DNA of 64,000 nucleotides from Gammaproteobacteria bacterium (GTDB taxonomy: Bacteria > Pseudomonadota > Gammaproteobacteria > Pseudomonadales > Pseudohongiellaceae), in contig JAHEGE010000008.1 in the NCBI GenBank assembly GCA_024639905.1, positions 227,099 through 291,098 on the forward strand, in the 5' to 3' direction. A model generated the notes under the pieces. That model was not told where the DNA came from. It was given only the letters and a program-made list of their open reading frames with translations, and searched no databases. Numbering within the stretch: the stretch's first letter is position 1; every line of letters starts with the position of its first letter. Shown here piece after piece: positions 18,939 to 32,663 of this stretch. The position numbers and the translations under genes are program-made.

Positions 18939-19311
18939 TGTCGGCCGTTTCCGAGTCGCCAGAGTGTCGGCTGTCCGCGCAAACAGGGGCTCTGGCTCGC
19001 CTTTCACCCAAAGGAGCCAGATGCAGTAAAGGCCTGGAACTGGCCGGCGTTTTCGAGCAGCTTGCACCCCACAAGGGCGAAGCTCCACGCCCAGATTCTG
19101 CTATAGGCCGTCAACGCTAAGCAACGCGCCCGCAAAGAGAAAGAGCTAACGCTTTATCCGGCACCCCCGTGGTCGGAGGCTCGAGTAACGGTGTGAGAAA
19201 AGTCGCGCAGCGAGCAAACGAAGTGACACGCGAGTGTTGTTGGCAACACACCGCCCCAATTTAGAAGGCTCTCTAATGTAAGAAGGGAGTCTCCAACGAG
19301 AGAACAGCGCC

Positions 19312-23883
<4,572 letters not shown>

Positions 23884-23899
23884 GCAGCCGCGCGAATCG

Positions 23900-23921
23900 G
23901 CGAGGGCATTAATGCCCTCGC
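23900..23921. repeat. Perfect 22-nt palindrome in gltB-gltD intercistronic region
   Basis: GCGAGGGCATTAATGCCCTCGC equals its own reverse complement. Confidence 0.85.
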
Positions 23922-23991
23922 TAATGATCAACTCGTGAGCGAGCTTTGCTCGTCCCACTAGAGAAGGCCTTGGGCCACGCAGGAAGAGACA

Positions 23992-25425
23992 ATGGGAAAG
24001 CCAACCGGATTTAAAGAATTTACTCGTCAGACAGTCCCCTACCGTGATGCGACGGAGCGACTGATCGACTACAAAGAAATTTACACGCCTCCGGAAGACG
24101 TAGCGCTTAGCACTCAAGGCGCACGCTGCATGGATTGTGGCGTCCCGTTCTGTCAATCCGAGAACGGCTGTCCGGTCTACAACCTGATTCCGGAATGGAA
24201 CGACTTGGTCTATCACGGCCGCTGGGAAGAGGCGCTCGAGCGCCTGCATAAAACCAATAACTTCCCCGAGTTTACCGGTCGCGTCTGCCCCGCCCCGTGC
24301 GAAGGCTCCTGCGTACTTGGCTCAACCGAGCCGCCGGTAACGATTAAAAATATCGAGAACGCGATCATCGACAAGGGCTTCGAGAACGGCTGGGTCGTGC
24401 CGCAGCCACCCGAGACTCGCAGCGGCAAGACTGTTGCCGTCGTTGGCTCCGGCCCCGCCGGTCTCGCCGCCGCGGCGCAGCTCAATAAGTCGGGCCATAC
24501 CGTCACAGTCTATGAGCGCGACGACCGCATTGGCGGCCTGCTGATGTACGGCATCCCCAACATGAAACTCGAGAAAGACGTCGTCGACCGCCGCGTGAAT
24601 ATCCTACGCGAAGAAGGCATCGAGTTCGTTACTGGCGCCGACATCGGTGGCAAAGGCGAGAACGGCATCGGCATCGACAAGCTAGTCGCCGACAACGATG
24701 CGGTACTACTCGCCACCGGTGCGACCACACCGCGCGATTTGCCGATCCCCAATCGCGAAGGCAACGGCATCCATTTCGCGATGGAGTTCCTCAAGAAGAA
24801 TACGTCTAGCCTGCTCGATTCTCAGCTCGAAAACGGCAACTACATCAGCGCCAAGGGCAAGAAAGTCATCGTGATTGGCGGCGGCGACACGGGCACAGAC
24901 TGCATCGGCACCTCGCTGCGTCATGGCTGCACTTCGCTTGTAAATTTCGAGATCATGCCTAAGCCGCCGATCGAGCGCGCCGACGACAACCCCTGGCCGC
25001 TATGGCCGAAGATTTATCGCGTCGACTACGGCCATGAAGAAGCGGCGAAAAAATTCGGCGAAGATCCGCGCGTTTATTCGATCTCCGGCAAAGAGTTTGT
25101 CCGTGACGAAGACGGCAACCTCCTCGGCATTAACACCGTCAAGGTCGATAACAACTTCAAAGAAATCCCCGGCACGATTCAGTTCTGGGAAGCAGATATT
25201 ATCCTGCTGTCGATGGGCTTCCTTGGCCCAGAACATTATGTGAGCGAGGCGCTCGGTTTAGAATTAGACGGCCGTTCAAACTACAAGGCCGAGTACGAAG
25301 AGTTCGCGACATCGAGCCCCAAAGTATTCGCCGCCGGCGACTGCCGCCGCGGCCAGTCCCTCGTAGTCCGCGCCATCGACGAAGGCCGCAAAGTCGCCGC
25401 CAAAATCGACGACTACCTCAACTAA
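23992..25425 (+). CDS. gltD: Glutamate synthase small subunit
   Basis: [75 protein letters not shown]. Confidence 0.98.
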   Translation: MGKPTGFKEFTRQTVPYRDATERLIDYKEIYTPPEDVALSTQGARCMDCGVPFCQSENGCPVYNLIPEWNDLVYHGRWEEALERLHKTNNFPEFTGRVCPAPCEGSCVLGSTEPPVTIKNIENAIIDKGFENGWVVPQPPETRSGKTVAVVGSGPAGLAAAAQLNKSGHTVTVYERDDRIGGLLMYGIPNMKLEKDVVDRRVNILREEGIEFVTGADIGGKGENGIGIDKLVADNDAVLLATGATTPRDLPIPNREGNGIHFAMEFLKKNTSSLLDSQLENGNYISAKGKKVIVIGGGDTGTDCIGTSLRHGCTSLVNFEIMPKPPIERADDNPWPLWPKIYRVDYGHEEAAKKFGEDPRVYSISGKEFVRDEDGNLLGINTVKVDNNFKEIPGTIQFWEADIILLSMGFLGPEHYVSEALGLELDGRSNYKAEYEEFATSSPKVFAAGDCRRGQSLVVRAIDEGRKVAAKIDDYLN

Positions 25426-25626
25426 AACCCGGGGTCAGGTCTTTCATCGATGCACCAGAGGGGTCAGGTCTTTTGTTTATGCACCGAAGGTGCATGAATG
25501 AAAGACCTGACCCCGGACTGAAACACATCCACAACGCACGAATGAAAAATCTGACCCCGAGCTATCCCCCAATCCCCACGAAACCCATACTAAAAATGCA
25601 TCGATGAAAGACCTGACCCCGGGTTT
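25425..25626. repeat. REPIN-like repeat cluster A (about five arms)
   Basis: AAACCCGGGGTCAGGTCTTTCATCGATGCA (25425-25454); GGGGTCAGGTCTTTTGTTTATGCACC...GGTGCATGAATGAAAGACCTGACCCC (25458-25516); degenerate arm AATGAAAAATCTGACCCCGA (25541-25560); TGCATCGATGAAAGACCTGACCCCGGGTTT (25597-25626). Confidence 0.9.
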
Positions 25627-25924
25627 AGCGGCCGCAGTGCACGCAGCGTTTCGTGATCAGATTTAGCAGAATACTCTTGACGAAGAATTGCTCTCCGCAA
25701 GTCGGGCAGCGTCGGCGCACCATATCGAGTGCGAAAACCGCATACAGGCCCATGTAAACCCACATCAGCGTCTCCACTTGGCGGCCATTACTTAATAGCA
25801 TCCATACGGCTAACACATACAGTGGCAGGGTCATAAAGCACACGAGCAGCCGCATCCGCGCCCGGAGCGCCGGCTTCACGGCGTCGCTTTGGGTGGTCTT
25901 TTGCTGCGAGTTCTCGTCATTCAT
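25625..25924 (-). CDS. Small membrane protein with C-terminal zinc ribbon
   Basis: Two hydrophobic segments; RRRCPTCGEQFFVKSILLNLITKRCVHCGR (paired CxxC). TAATG overlap with upstream ABC gene. Confidence 0.75.
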   Translation of the reverse strand: MNDENSQQKTTQSDAVKPALRARMRLLVCFMTLPLYVLAVWMLLSNGRQVETLMWVYMGLYAVFALDMVRRRCPTCGEQFFVKSILLNLITKRCVHCGR

Positions 25925-27744
25925 TACTGATACCCCTCAGCCTGCAGCTTGAACAATGTCGCGTAGTGCCCACTGAGTGCCAGCAGCTCGTCGTGGCTGC
26001 CCTGCTCAATGATGCGCGACTTCTCTAACACGATGATGTGATCGGCGCGGCGCACTGTAGAGAAACGGTGCGAGATAATTATCGAAATCCTATTCGCGGT
26101 GAGCTCGGCGAAATGCGCAAAAATATCCGCCTCGGCTTTCGCGTCTATCGCCGCGGTGGGTTCATCGAGAATCAGTATGTCTGCCTTGCTGCGCATGAAC
26201 GCGCGCGACAACGCGACCTTTTGCCACTGCCCGCCAGAAAGCTCTTTCCCGTCTTTAAACCAAGTGCCGAGTTGAGTCTGATAGCCACTCGGTAGATCGC
26301 TAATAAAAGCATCGGCCATGCCTTTCTGAGCGGCCTCTTTTATTTCATCTTCCGCAGTTAGATTGTCGGCATCGCCTATGCCGATATTCTCTCCAACGAT
26401 GAGCTGATAGCGCGCGAAATCCTGAAAGATAACGCCGATCTTCTTGCGCAGCGTATCGATATCCCATTCTTGCAGCGGCAGTCCCTCGAGACTTATTACG
26501 CCGTGCGTCGGCGTATAAAGTCGTGTGAGCAGCTTTATCAGCGTGGTCTTGCCGCTGCCATTTTCGCCTACGATCGCCAAACTCTCCCCAGGAGTAATGT
26601 GCAGACTCACACTGTCGAGCGCGGGCACGTCGCTGCCGGGATAATAGAAGCTTACGTTGTCGAAACGAATGCCGTCTTCAGGTTTTGGCCCCGCGTGCAG
26701 CGATCCGCTGAGCTCCGGCACTTCATGGTCGAGGTATTCAGTCAGGTTCGATAAATACAGATTATCTTCATACATGCCGTTCACCGCCGTGAGGCTGCTG
26801 GTCACGGAGCCCTGCCCAAGCCGGAACTGGGCGATATACATGGTCATTTGACCGATCGTAATAGCACCGGCTATCGCGGCGAAGCCTACCCAGCCGTAAG
26901 CAAAGTAGAACGCGGCGCTGGCGAGAATGCCCAGACCATAACCCCACACGCCGCGGCGTAGAACGAGGCTGCGGTCTTCGCGGTACATGTCCAAAAAGAT
27001 GTCCACGTAGCGCTGAAGAAAAAGTTTGCCCAACTGCAGTAGCTTCACCTCTTTCACGCCGTCTTCACGTGTGAGCACCATCTCCAAATAAATTTGCATG
27101 CGTCGCTCGGCAGACCGGCGCTTATTCACCCTGAATGCTTCGCCTGAGAATTTTGCCTCGGCGATAAAGGCGGGAACGCCAGCGAGGCTGAGCAGCAACA
27201 CAGCCCAGGGAGAGAACTGAAAGAGGAAGGCGCCAATCGCGACGAGAGAGATGACGTTGCGCATGAGATCAAACGTTTTTGTCACCAGACTTAGCGGCCG
27301 TGAGCTCGCCTCGCGGCGCGCGCGGACCAGCTTGTCGTAGTATTCCGCATCTTCGAAATGCGCGAGCTCCAGCGTCAGCGCCTTCTCTAATATCATCACG
27401 TTGATTTTGTTGCCTAGCAACACTCGCAGTATCGCTTGGCACACGGTATTGGCCTGCTGGGCCGCGGTCATAAGAAGTACCAAGCCCACCTCGATGAAGA
27501 CGAAGTTGAGCGCCTGCGCTCGAGCGGCTTCAGCCTGAGCTCCGCTGGCGCCAAGCGCGCTAGCCACGGCATCGACGAACATCCCGCCGACCGAGGCGAT
27601 CGCTGCCGGCAGCACGCCCGCGATGAGCGTGGTAAGCGCCATTGCCAACATAAGCACTGCGCTGGTATCCCAGACGATACGCAGCGCAACAGCGCTGTAG
27701 CGGAATACGGAGAAAAAACGCGTAAGGAGAGTGATAGCGAACAC
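25924..27744 (-). CDS. ABC transporter, fused permease and ATPase (exporter type)
   Basis: Walker A GENGSGKTTL, signature LSGGQWQK, Walker B ADILILDEPTA, N-terminal TM domain. Confidence 0.92.
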   Translation of the reverse strand: MFAITLLTRFFSVFRYSAVALRIVWDTSAVLMLAMALTTLIAGVLPAAIASVGGMFVDAVASALGASGAQAEAARAQALNFVFIEVGLVLLMTAAQQANTVCQAILRVLLGNKINVMILEKALTLELAHFEDAEYYDKLVRARREASSRPLSLVTKTFDLMRNVISLVAIGAFLFQFSPWAVLLLSLAGVPAFIAEAKFSGEAFRVNKRRSAERRMQIYLEMVLTREDGVKEVKLLQLGKLFLQRYVDIFLDMYREDRSLVLRRGVWGYGLGILASAAFYFAYGWVGFAAIAGAITIGQMTMYIAQFRLGQGSVTSSLTAVNGMYEDNLYLSNLTEYLDHEVPELSGSLHAGPKPEDGIRFDNVSFYYPGSDVPALDSVSLHITPGESLAIVGENGSGKTTLIKLLTRLYTPTHGVISLEGLPLQEWDIDTLRKKIGVIFQDFARYQLIVGENIGIGDADNLTAEDEIKEAAQKGMADAFISDLPSGYQTQLGTWFKDGKELSGGQWQKVALSRAFMRSKADILILDEPTAAIDAKAEADIFAHFAELTANRISIIISHRFSTVRRADHIIVLEKSRIIEQGSHDELLALSGHYATLFKLQAEGYQ

Positions 27745-27776
27745 CTTCTACAATCTGTTTCTACTTGGCGGAAACG

Positions 27777-27803
27777 AAAAAGGCTTCGCGACGAAGCCTT
27801 TTT
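27777..27803 (-). terminator. Bidirectional rho-independent terminator
   Basis: AAAAAGGCTTCG-CGA-CGAAGCCTTTTT, perfect 12-bp stem. Confidence 0.85.
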
Positions 27804-27825
27804 CAACTAGCTCTTTACACGTTAT

Positions 27826-28533
27826 TTAGAGCTTCATGAACTTCAGCACGATGCGGTCAGTGTTACGCCCGAGCGACTCGTCGAAAGGGCCCACGGTGTG
27901 ATCATCGGCTGGATTGTCGAGCACATCACTCGCGCCGGCTAGCACAAGGCCCGACTGCAGCACGGCCTTCACCGCCTCATCGAAGGCGATACGGTGAAGC
28001 GACTGATTGTCGGCGCCCGGCGTGCCCTCGTGATCGATGATGGCGAGCACGCCACCCGACTTGAGCGCCTTAATCGTATCGGCGAGCAGGCTCTGCGCTG
28101 CCGCAGGATTCGAGTTATGGAAATCATGGAAGTTCAAGGCAGTGAGGGCAAAGTCGACTGTGCCGGCCGGCAGTGCGGCGACTTCCCCGTCCCATGCTTC
28201 TACATTCGCCAATCGCCCCGCACGCGCGGCCGCAGCCTCAGCACTACGCCCGCCCGGACGATTCTGCATATACACCTTACCGCTATCGCCTACGGCATAA
28301 GACAGTACCTCGGTGTACCAACCCGCAGAGGCGTTGATATCTAGAACGGTCATACCGGGTTCGACACCCATAAAATCTAAAACCTCAGGGGCCCGACGGC
28401 TCGCGTCACGCTCTTTGTCGGCTGCGGGACGATCGGGATTCTCCATCGCGCGCTCAAGGGCGGCGATGTCGAGCGCCGATACCGTGCCGCTCATAAGACT
28501 GACAAGGCCAATTAGTGTGAGCATTTTCTTCAT
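27826..28533 (-). CDS. Predicted methyltransferase with signal peptide (COG4798-like)
   Basis: MKKMLTLIGLVSLMSGTVSA signal; RRAPEVLDFMGVEPGMTVLDINASAGWYTEVLSYAVGDSGKVYMQN; LNFHDFH. Confidence 0.8.
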   Translation of the reverse strand: MKKMLTLIGLVSLMSGTVSALDIAALERAMENPDRPAADKERDASRRAPEVLDFMGVEPGMTVLDINASAGWYTEVLSYAVGDSGKVYMQNRPGGRSAEAAAARAGRLANVEAWDGEVAALPAGTVDFALTALNFHDFHNSNPAAAQSLLADTIKALKSGGVLAIIDHEGTPGADNQSLHRIAFDEAVKAVLQSGLVLAGASDVLDNPADDHTVGPFDESLGRNTDRIVLKFMKL

Positions 28534-28697
28534 GCGAAACTCCCTCTTTGATAGGTACTAGTGTGATTGATACTAGCTGCTGAATATTTCCGCGCCGCCA
28601 CCCTTCAAGGTCACAGGCACGATGCGAATAACAGCCCGAGGATAGCGCAAGCGGCGGGGGTGTTGCGAGGGGTATGGCGTATTTCCTGCCCGTAGGC

Positions 28698-28883
28698 CTA
28701 ATGCAGACGCCTCGAGACCTTAAGCTCTGTTTCGAAGAATGCCTTCACCTCCAGCAGCTGATCGAGGTCCCCTGCGCTCTCCATAAGCGGCAAATGATGC
28801 TCGATGTCGCTTAAGATGTTGGTCAGGCTGGCCGTGTCCAAGATGCTCAGGTCGAGATCGAAAGGAAAATCAGACTGCTTGGA
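28698..28883 (-). CDS. Possible 62-aa small protein (MSKQSDFPFDLDLSILD...)
   Basis: ATG inside ORF 28698..29009, with AGGAG about 11 nt upstream. The longer track ORF starts inside a repeat and its N-terminus is doubtful. Confidence 0.35.
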   Translation of the reverse strand, partial: SKQSDFPFDLDLSILDTASLTNILSDIEHHLPLMESAGDLDQLLEVKAFFETELKVSRRLH

Positions 28884-28968
28884 CATCGCTATCACGGCTC
28901 CTGAGGTGTGCCACATAGAATTAGGTTGCACCCCCAAAGTATCGACAGCCTGCAATAAAACCTTATAG

Positions 28969-29052
28969 AACCCCGGGGTCAGGTCTTTCATCGATGCATC
29001 TAGCTGCATTTCTCGCCATCAAATGCATCGATGAAAGACCTGACCCCGGGTT
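28969..29052. repeat. REPIN-like inverted repeat B
   Basis: AACCCCGGGGTCAGGTCTTTCATCGATGCATctagctgcatttctcgccatcaaATGCATCGATGAAAGACCTGACCCCGGGTT. Confidence 0.95.
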
Positions 29053-30334
29053 AGCGTGCGGTGCGGGTTAGGGCTTTGCGGAGGGGGGAGAAGGCATTGA
29101 CGGCGTTGAGGCCGGCATTTCGGAGCCAGCGCAGGGCGATGGGCTGCTCGCCGAAACCGCGCTTGAAGGCCTCCATAAGCGCCATCATGGCGAGATTGGG
29201 GCCTGTGCGTTGCCGCTGGTAGCGAGCTAACGGGGTGGGATCCTCGGGCTGGCGCCCCGCCTTAATGCCAGCTTCGATCTGCTCGGCGAGCGCCTCGACG
29301 TCGGCCAAGCCTAAGTTGACGCCCTGCCCGGCCAGGGGATGAATGGTGTGGGCGGCGTCGCCAACCAGCACCACATTGCCCTCGACGTAACGCTTAGCGT
29401 GTCGCTGGCGCAGAGGGAATGCAAAGCGCGTAGCGCTAGCCTCCACCCCGCCCAAGGCGCCCTCCATCGCCGCTGTCAGCTGGGCGTTAAAGGCAGCTTC
29501 GTCCAGAGCCATGAGCTCATCGGCACGCGCCTCGTCTGCCGACCACACTATCGAACAGTGCCGTCCCGGCCCGCTGTCGACGCCGTCAGCGAGGGGCAAG
29601 TAGGCTAACGGGCCAGTAGTGAGGAAGCGTTGAAGCGCAGTATGCGCGTGCGGCAAGGCGGTGCGAATCGTGGTGACTATCGCCTTCTGGCCATAGCTCC
29701 ATTCTCGGGTCTCGAAACCGGCGAGGCTGCGCAGAGGCGAATTACCGCCATCGGCCGCTATCACCAGCCTTGCAGACACCTCGCTACCATCGTCGCAGCG
29801 CAGCCGCGAAATAGGCCTGCTCCGTTCGCTATCGCGCTCGAGTGCCACCACGCTACGCTCACTGAATAGGGCCAGCGGCGCTCGACCCTCAGCTTGCGCC
29901 GTCTCATTATGGGCAGCGATACTGCCATAGAGCGCATTGAGTAGGAGTGAATTTTCAACAATCGTGCCCAACGATGGCTCATGGACTTCACGAGCATGAA
30001 ATTCGACCTGCCCGGTGCCGTCTTGTTCCCAGACTCGCATGTGGGCATAGTCGCAGCGCCGCAGGGTGTCCAGCTGCTGCCAGACGCCAAGTTCAGCGAG
30101 AAGCCGCTGCGACTGCGCGGTGAGAGCGACCACGCGTGGATCAAACTGCGAGACGTCTACTGGGCCGGCCTGCGGCTGCGCCCATGAAATGCCTCGCTCC
30201 AGAGCCCCCTTGTCTAGCAATCCGATGCGCAGGCCGCAGTCTGCGAGCCGCAGCGCAAGACTCGCCCCTACTAAGCCTGCGCCAACGATGAGCACATCGC
30301 AGTCCGGCTGCTTGTTCACCGTTTCGCTATTCAT
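29051..30334 (-). CDS. ubiI: UbiH/UbiF/VisC/COQ6-family FAD-dependent hydroxylase (UbiI/VisC-like by synteny)
   Basis: CDVLIVGAGLVGASLALRLA; NVVLVGDAAHTIHPLAGQGVNLGLADV; in the pepP-ubiH region. Confidence 0.8.
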   Translation of the reverse strand: MNSETVNKQPDCDVLIVGAGLVGASLALRLADCGLRIGLLDKGALERGISWAQPQAGPVDVSQFDPRVVALTAQSQRLLAELGVWQQLDTLRRCDYAHMRVWEQDGTGQVEFHAREVHEPSLGTIVENSLLLNALYGSIAAHNETAQAEGRAPLALFSERSVVALERDSERSRPISRLRCDDGSEVSARLVIAADGGNSPLRSLAGFETREWSYGQKAIVTTIRTALPHAHTALQRFLTTGPLAYLPLADGVDSGPGRHCSIVWSADEARADELMALDEAAFNAQLTAAMEGALGGVEASATRFAFPLRQRHAKRYVEGNVVLVGDAAHTIHPLAGQGVNLGLADVEALAEQIEAGIKAGRQPEDPTPLARYQRQRTGPNLAMMALMEAFKRGFGEQPIALRWLRNAGLNAVNAFSPLRKALTRTAR

Positions 30335-30542
30335 AGGCTTGTACACGCTTTCATCACCGGCGCCTTGTCTACACACAGTTGGTCTAATGGAGGCGCACAG
30401 TATAAGGCGAGGCGCCCGCCCCTGACTATCACCGCCGCCCTAGGGGTCACTCTCATAACCTTGGTACTCGCCAGATCTGCTGCTAGACTCAGCCCACACT
30501 CTTAAGACAAAACGCAGAAGAATCACAAAAAGGAAACCGCGA

Positions 30543-31007
30543 ATGAGCAACACGATTAACGCCAATCAACTCCAAGACTATGTCGGCAAAGAAGTCGGCC
30601 TAACCGACTGGATCACAGTAGACCAGGAACGCATTAACCAGTTCGCCGAAGCAACTGGCGATCATCAGTACATTCACCTCGACGCAGAGCGCGCGGCACA
30701 AACGCCATTCGGCACGACTATCGCGCATGGCTTCCTCACGCTGTCGCTGCTGAGCATGCTGAGTTCGATGGGCGGCGGCCTGAAGCTCGAAAACACCGTC
30801 ATGGGTATTAACTACGGCCTCGATAAAGTGCGCTTCTTAAATCCAGTGAAGTCTGGAGCCAAAATCCGCGCGCGGTTCGTCCTCGCCAGCGCCGATGAGA
30901 AGAAGCCAGGAAACTACCTGCTTAAGCACAGCGTAACAGTTGAGATCGACGGCGAAGAAAAGCCAGCGTTAATCGCCGACTGGCTCGGCATGACAGTCGT
31001 CGGCTAA
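30543..31007 (+). CDS. MaoC-family (R)-hydratase-like protein
   Basis: DWITVDQERINQFAEATGDHQYIHLDAERAAQTPFGTTIAHGFLTLSL. Confidence 0.9.
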   Translation: MSNTINANQLQDYVGKEVGLTDWITVDQERINQFAEATGDHQYIHLDAERAAQTPFGTTIAHGFLTLSLLSMLSSMGGGLKLENTVMGINYGLDKVRFLNPVKSGAKIRARFVLASADEKKPGNYLLKHSVTVEIDGEEKPALIADWLGMTVVG

Positions 31008-31026
31008 TCCCCAAAAGAGAATCCCA

Positions 31027-31434
31027 ATGAAGAAAAGTCTACTCGCTATTTTACCTTTCCTCGGCGCTTGCGCCGGTCAACCACCGAGCAATATTGGCGT
31101 GCAGAACGGCCAGCTAACCGCCTGCCCCGACTCACCCAATTGCGTGTCGAGTTTCGAGACCAGCGAGCAACATGGCATCGCGCCACTGGCTGCAAACCTC
31201 GAACAAGTAGAACGGGTGTTGGTAGGCATGGAGGCAGCGAACATCGTGGATGCGCAAGAGAATTACCTCTACGCCGAGTTCACGAGCGCGCTAATGGGCT
31301 ATGTCGACGACGTTGAGTTCTTACACGACAGCGCGGCAGGCGTTACTCATGTGCGCTCGGCCTCGCGCCTCGGTTACAGCGACCTCGGCGCCAACCGCAA
31401 GCGAATCGAAGCGATTCGCGCCGCGATTCGCTAA
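31027..31434 (+). CDS. DUF1499-family protein
   Basis: Lipobox-like N-terminus (LAILPFLGAC); LTACPDSPNCVSSFE, YLYAEFTSALMGYVDDVEFLHD, SASRLGYSDLGANRKRIEAIR. Confidence 0.88.
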   Translation: MKKSLLAILPFLGACAGQPPSNIGVQNGQLTACPDSPNCVSSFETSEQHGIAPLAANLEQVERVLVGMEAANIVDAQENYLYAEFTSALMGYVDDVEFLHDSAAGVTHVRSASRLGYSDLGANRKRIEAIRAAIR

Positions 31435-31445
31435 GGACTACCCGC

Positions 31446-32663
31446 TCACTCGAATCCCATCGCCCGCGCACCGAAGCGAGTCTTCAGCGCGGGGATGAGA
31501 TCGAGCGAGAGGAGTCCCGCCTTGCGCAGCCAAACCTTGGCCTGCGCATCGCTTGAAAACAATTTCGTCAGCCCATCAGTTACGCCAATCATCAGGTTTT
31601 GATCCGCCTCGCGCGCCTGTAGATAGCGTGTGAGCATCGTCATCGAACCGAGTTCCAGCGTCGACGTTGCCAGCGTCTCGACAAGCGCCTCTATATCCCG
31701 CAGCGAAAGATTCATACCCTGCCCAGCCACTGGATGCAGCGTGTGCGCGACATTACCTAGCAATACCAGATGCGGCCTCACCTGCTCTTGGGCCACCTGC
31801 AAACTCAACGGATAAATGGCACGCGCGCCGATGCGCCCTAAGCGCCCTAGTCGCCAGCCAAACGCCTGCTGCAGACGCTCGAGCAGGGCCGCGTCATCCA
31901 ACGCTGCTGCGTCTTGCGCCTCGCTCGCATCGAGCGTCCACACAAGCGACGAGCGCTGCGCCGAATCCGCGGCAATGAGTGGCAGCATCGCCAACGGACC
32001 GGTAGCGGTGAAGCGCTCGTAGGCGACACCGTTATGCGGCTGCGTAAGCCCAACGTTAGCGATTAATGCGTGCTGGCCATAGTCATGCTGGCTGCGCGCA
32101 ATGCCTAACTGCGCACACAGCGGCGAACGCCCGCCCTCCGCCACGACCAAAAGTTTCGCGGTGACCTCGCGCGTGTCTGCGCCCTCACCCTCGACAGCCA
32201 CTCGCATGCCGCCGCCAACTGGCGTCGCGGCAGTCACTCGTGCCGGCGCTAGAAATTCGCAGTGTCTCGCCGCTTTCAGTTGAGTCGACAGCGCCGCACC
32301 AAACGCAGCGTTCTCCACCACATACCCCAGAGCTGGCACGCCGTAATCTTCCCGAGCTAACTTGGTCGTGCCCAAGCGCCCCTTGTCAGACACCTGAATT
32401 GCCTCGATCGGACAGGCGCTAGCTTGTACCGCATGCCATAGGCCGGCACGCTCCAATATGCTGCGCGACGCAGCAGAGAGTGCAGTCGAGCGACTGTCGA
32501 AACTAGGATGCGGCGCAGCCTTCGACGTATCCGATTGCGGCTGCGCATCGATAATAAGCACGGAGAGGTTTTGCGTGGCGGGCGATGCATTCAGTGCGCA
32601 GGCGAGCGTCGCACCTACCATGCCGCCGCCAACAATCACCACGTCGTACTGTGTTTGCGTCAC
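31446..32663 (-). CDS. ubiH: 2-octaprenyl-6-methoxyphenyl hydroxylase-like FAD monooxygenase
   Basis: YDVVIVGGGMVGATLACALN; LVLLGNVAHTLHPVAGQGMNLSLRDIEALVE; overlaps pepP by 4 nt. Confidence 0.85.
   Translation of the reverse strand: MTQTQYDVVIVGGGMVGATLACALNASPATQNLSVLIIDAQPQSDTSKAAPHPSFDSRSTALSAASRSILERAGLWHAVQASACPIEAIQVSDKGRLGTTKLAREDYGVPALGYVVENAAFGAALSTQLKAARHCEFLAPARVTAATPVGGGMRVAVEGEGADTREVTAKLLVVAEGGRSPLCAQLGIARSQHDYGQHALIANVGLTQPHNGVAYERFTATGPLAMLPLIAADSAQRSSLVWTLDASEAQDAAALDDAALLERLQQAFGWRLGRLGRIGARAIYPLSLQVAQEQVRPHLVLLGNVAHTLHPVAGQGMNLSLRDIEALVETLATSTLELGSMTMLTRYLQAREADQNLMIGVTDGLTKLFSSDAQAKVWLRKAGLLSLDLIPALKTRFGARAMGFE

Noticed and set aside
18911-19120. 69-aa ORF upstream of gltB as a possible leader peptide
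   Set aside because: No convincing RBS, spans predicted RNA hairpins; better explained as leader RNA.
25425-25626. Repeat cluster as a CRISPR array
   Set aside because: Arms are inverted relative to each other, spacing is irregular and no cas genes are present; it fits REPIN structure instead.
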